A DNA stretch of 8,183 nt from an uncultured Selenomonadaceae bacterium (lineage in GTDB: Bacteria; Bacillota; Negativicutes; Selenomonadales; Selenomonadaceae), in NCBI GenBank assembly GCA_905233965.1, contig CAJOFG010000033.1:1-8183 (forward strand). The letters run 5' to 3'. Position 1 is the stretch's first letter. Each line of letters starts with the position of its first letter. The notes under the pieces were generated by a model. The model had not been told where the DNA came from. It saw nothing but the letters and a program-made list of their open reading frames with translations, and did no database searches. A program made the translations under genes and the position numbers. Below, one piece after another: positions 6,378 through 8,183 of the stretch.

Positions 6378-6903
6378 TGTAATCTTTTTCCTCCGAGTTC
6401 AAAAGCAGAGCATAAACGGTAACGAACATTCCGGCAACTATTGCAACGTCCGCGATGTTGAACACCGGCCACGAGCCGAAGTGCAAAAAGTCCGTGACGA
6501 GTCCGCTTTGAATCCTGTCGATTAAATTTGCCGTCGCGCCGCTCAGTAAATTTATCACGCCGAATTTTAATGCCCTGTCCGATTTTTTTATTTTGCCGTA
6601 GAAAAAAATCGCGCAGACCAAAAGCAAAATTCCGGCGACAACGAAAAAAATTCTTTGGTTCGGCAAAATTCCGAACGCCGCGCCCGGATTTAAAACGTAG
6701 GTGATGTTGAAAAAATCTTTTATGACCGGGATTGATTCGCCCGGCGTCATTCGTGAGGCGACAAAATATTTCGTCACTTGGTCGAAGGCAATCACTCCGG
6801 CGAAAAGCAATTTCTCCCAATGAACCAGGAGTATCACGATGAAAAGTTCAAAGACGAGCAGAATTTTTTTAAAGAACGAGATAATGTTTTGCAACTTTAC
6901 CAC
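6319..6903 (-). CDS. lspA: Lipoprotein signal peptidase (signal peptidase II) with an N-terminal hydrophobic extension
   Basis: An inner-membrane aspartyl protease that removes the signal peptide from diacylglyceryl-modified prolipoproteins. Core motifs are present: FDQVTKY (40-46), LNPGAAFG (71-78), TANLIDR (124-130), and the catalytic pair Asp138 (VTDFLHF) and Asp152 (FNIADVAI). The four family membrane segments fall near 32-49, 84-102, 111-128 and 148-168. At 194 residues it is longer than the usual 150-170. The excess is about 28 residues at the front, with an additional hydrophobic stretch at 14-29, and a charged tail of about 24 residues that overlaps rluD. The start is uncertain. The GTG at 6901-6903 stands only 2 nt after GGGGAA's G run, while a TTG three codons later (6892-6894) has better spacing from the same site. 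Neither choice removes the hydrophobic extension. divIVA ends 15 nt upstream. Confidence 0.93.
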   Translation of the reverse strand: MVKLQNIISFFKKILLVFELFIVILLVHWEKLLFAGVIAFDQVTKYFVASRMTPGESIPVIKDFFNITYVLNPGAAFGILPNQRIFFVVAGILLLVCAIFFYGKIKKSDRALKFGVINLLSGATANLIDRIQSGLVTDFLHFGSWPVFNIADVAIVAGMFVTVYALLLNSEEKDYNEFSNGLDDKKSSIGRLPE

Positions 6904-6918
6904 TTCCCCTGTCGCGGC

Positions 6919-7644
6919 TTACCGTGAACTTTTCACCGGCTCGTAAACGGAAGTTTTTTCCAAATCTTCGGGGTCGGATTCTTTTTCAACTTTCGGCGCG
7001 GAAAATTTTTCCTCCGAAACTTTTTCGACTTTGACCGGTTCCGGTTTACTCTCCGGAACTTTTTGAACTTCGCGGACTTCCGGCTGTCTTGTTGCAGTCG
7101 GAGGAGCAGGAGAAACTTCCGCATTTACCGGAACGGAGCTTAACAAATGCAACGTGACGGCAAGCTCGGATTCGAGAGCCGTCCGCAATTTAAGCAGGAA
7201 AGTATTTTTTTCGCGAACGATCCGGTTGTATTCGGAAACGGCGTTGCGAAGTTTGAATGTTATCTCTTCTGTCTTGCGTTTCGCTTCCAACTCCGCATCG
7301 TCACGAATTTGTTGCGCGTCTTTCGTCGTGGCTTCGTAAATTCTCTGTGTGTCGCGAACCGCGTTATCGCGCATTTCCTTTGCATTTTTCTTCGCGTTTT
7401 CGATAACTTCGTTTGCGGTTTTCTGCGCGACTTCCAAAGTGTCCTGCAAATTTTTTTCCAGCCGCTTGTACTGCTCCAACTCACGCGTCGCAAAAATTGC
7501 GTCCTCTTTCAACTTTTCGTTTTCGTGCATGAGTTTTTCATAATCGGCGGTGATTCTGTCGAGAAAATCATCGACTTCGTTTTCGCTGTAACCGCGAAAA
7601 GATTTTTTGAACCTTTGATTCTGTATTTCTGCCGGCGTAATCAA
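6919..7644 (-). CDS. divIVA: DivIVA cell-division/polarity protein with a long charged tail
   Basis: A coiled-coil scaffold that binds curved membrane at septa and poles and recruits division, wall-growth or chromosome-placement partners. The N-terminal lipid-binding domain is clear: ITPAEIQNQRFKKSFRGYSE (2-21) and NEVDDFLD (22-29). Phe16 and Arg17 correspond to the loop residues that insert into or contact membrane in the B. subtilis protein. A long coiled coil follows (about 30-170). From about 173 to the end the protein becomes a low-complexity P/V/K/E/S-rich tail that is probably disordered, giving 241 residues against 164 in B. subtilis. The start codon is TTG, chosen because the family begins with M-x-TP at this point and AAGGGAG sits 9 nt upstream. 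It lies 16 nt after ylmH and 15 nt before lspA, in the usual ylmH-divIVA order. Confidence 0.95.
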   Translation of the reverse strand: MITPAEIQNQRFKKSFRGYSENEVDDFLDRITADYEKLMHENEKLKEDAIFATRELEQYKRLEKNLQDTLEVAQKTANEVIENAKKNAKEMRDNAVRDTQRIYEATTKDAQQIRDDAELEAKRKTEEITFKLRNAVSEYNRIVREKNTFLLKLRTALESELAVTLHLLSSVPVNAEVSPAPPTATRQPEVREVQKVPESKPEPVKVEKVSEEKFSAPKVEKESDPEDLEKTSVYEPVKSSR

Positions 7645-7653
7645 TAAAACCGT

Positions 7654-7660
7654 CTCCCTT
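7654..7660 (-). promoter_or_regulatory. Ribosome binding site that fixes the divIVA TTG start
   Basis: On the minus strand AAGGGAG lies directly after the ylmH stop codon (7661-7663), with 9 nt between it and the TTG at 7642-7644. No ATG is available near the conserved ITPAEIQ beginning, so this site supports TTG initiation. Confidence 0.7.
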
Positions 7661-8183
7661 TCAGAAAAATCTTTTGAGCAGAACGCCTATGCGTCCCTTT
7701 TTCGTTTGTCCGCGAACTTCAACGACTTCCAAACGTCCGCGCCCGCGCATACTTAAAACGTCGCCTTCCTTGACGGCTTGAGATGAATTTTTAACCGTGC
7801 GGCTGTTGAGTTTGACTTTCTCTGCGGAAATTTCCGTCGCCGCTTTACTGCGCGACATTCCGAACCCCGCCGCCGCGATGGAGTCGGCGCGAAGTGATGC
7901 GACGGTCGCTTTAATTTCTTTGACGCGCTCTTCTTTCGGCGCAATGCTTTCCAAATCGTCAACGGAAGTTTTCACCGACGCGGAACCGATTGAAGTTAAA
8001 TTCGCGACGAAGTAATCGACCATTTTTTTATCGACCAAAATTTTCGCGCAATCTTTCGCGGCGATTATGTCGCCGGTACATTCGCGATCAACGCCGAGAG
8101 AAAGGAGCGCACCCAAAACATCGCGGTGACCCAGCCGGGCAAATTCTCCGTTCCATTCCGCTTTGATGACGGCAATTTCAAAA
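7661..8183 (-). CDS. ylmH: YlmH, S4-domain ribosome-associated protein, 5' end outside the window
   Basis: An RNA-binding protein encoded beside divIVA in many Bacillota. The B. subtilis protein has been linked to ribosome-associated quality control on stalled 50S subunits. The frame is open to the window edge. The first visible residues, FEIAVIKAEWNGEFARLGHR, run into DVLGALLSLGVDRECTGDI, the family's HRDxLGAxxxLGIxREKxGDI block, so the TTG at 8114-8116 is an internal Leu codon and not the start. About 173 residues are visible against roughly 260 in the family. The S4 domain lies near the C-terminus (EKVKLNSRTVKNSSQAVKEG and DVLSMRGRGRLEV), followed by a basic end (KKGRIGVLLKRFF). The segment before it, SRSKAATEI, also fits the S4 consensus. 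divIVA begins 16 nt after its stop, so the two are very likely co-transcribed. Confidence 0.92.
   Translation of the reverse strand, partial: FEIAVIKAEWNGEFARLGHRDVLGALLSLGVDRECTGDIIAAKDCAKILVDKKMVDYFVANLTSIGSASVKTSVDDLESIAPKEERVKEIKATVASLRADSIAAAGFGMSRSKAATEISAEKVKLNSRTVKNSSQAVKEGDVLSMRGRGRLEVVEVRGQTKKGRIGVLLKRFF

Overview
The window looks like ordinary chromosome from a Gram-positive-lineage (Bacillota) anaerobe. The marks are DivIVA, Mini-RNase III next to cysS, and the S4 protein YlmH directly upstream of divIVA, which are Bacillota hallmarks. Lipoprotein signal peptidase and a periplasm-sensing HD-GYP protein fit a Negativicutes (Selenomonadales-like) member, but that narrower placement is inference. 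GC content is roughly mid-40s by eye, with many A/T tracts inside genes.

Left part (1-2548, + strand): the 3' part of a family 2 glycosyltransferase gene, cut by the window edge, then a 70-bp gap rich in inverted repeats, then a complete membrane-bound Cache/HD-GYP cyclic-di-GMP phosphodiesterase gene. A hairpin at 2577-2598 lies between this gene and the convergent minus-strand genes. It reads as a good terminator for the minus strand and a weaker one for the plus strand.

Middle part (2605-5260, - strand): cysS, mrnC and an unrecognised 247-residue protein form a tight operon, read cysS first. The first two genes overlap by 16 nt and the last two by 4 nt (ATGA). The 193-bp stretch upstream of cysS (5261-5453) holds a possible promoter, a perfect 17-bp palindrome and an A/T-tract palindrome (5366-5377). 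It has no T-box and no recognisable RNA gene.

Right part (5454-8183, - strand): ylmH (cut by the window edge), divIVA, lspA and rluD lie in that order with gaps of about 15 nt or overlaps. This is a cell division/envelope/ribosome-modification cluster. lspA and rluD share 59 nt in different frames.

I see no mobile element, CRISPR array, tRNA, rRNA or phage signature. No clear new system is present. The best candidate for something undescribed is the unrecognised gene at 2605-3348, translationally coupled to mrnC. Other points worth a look are the hydrophobic N-terminal extension on LspA, the lspA/rluD overlap, and the scarcity of GATC sites.
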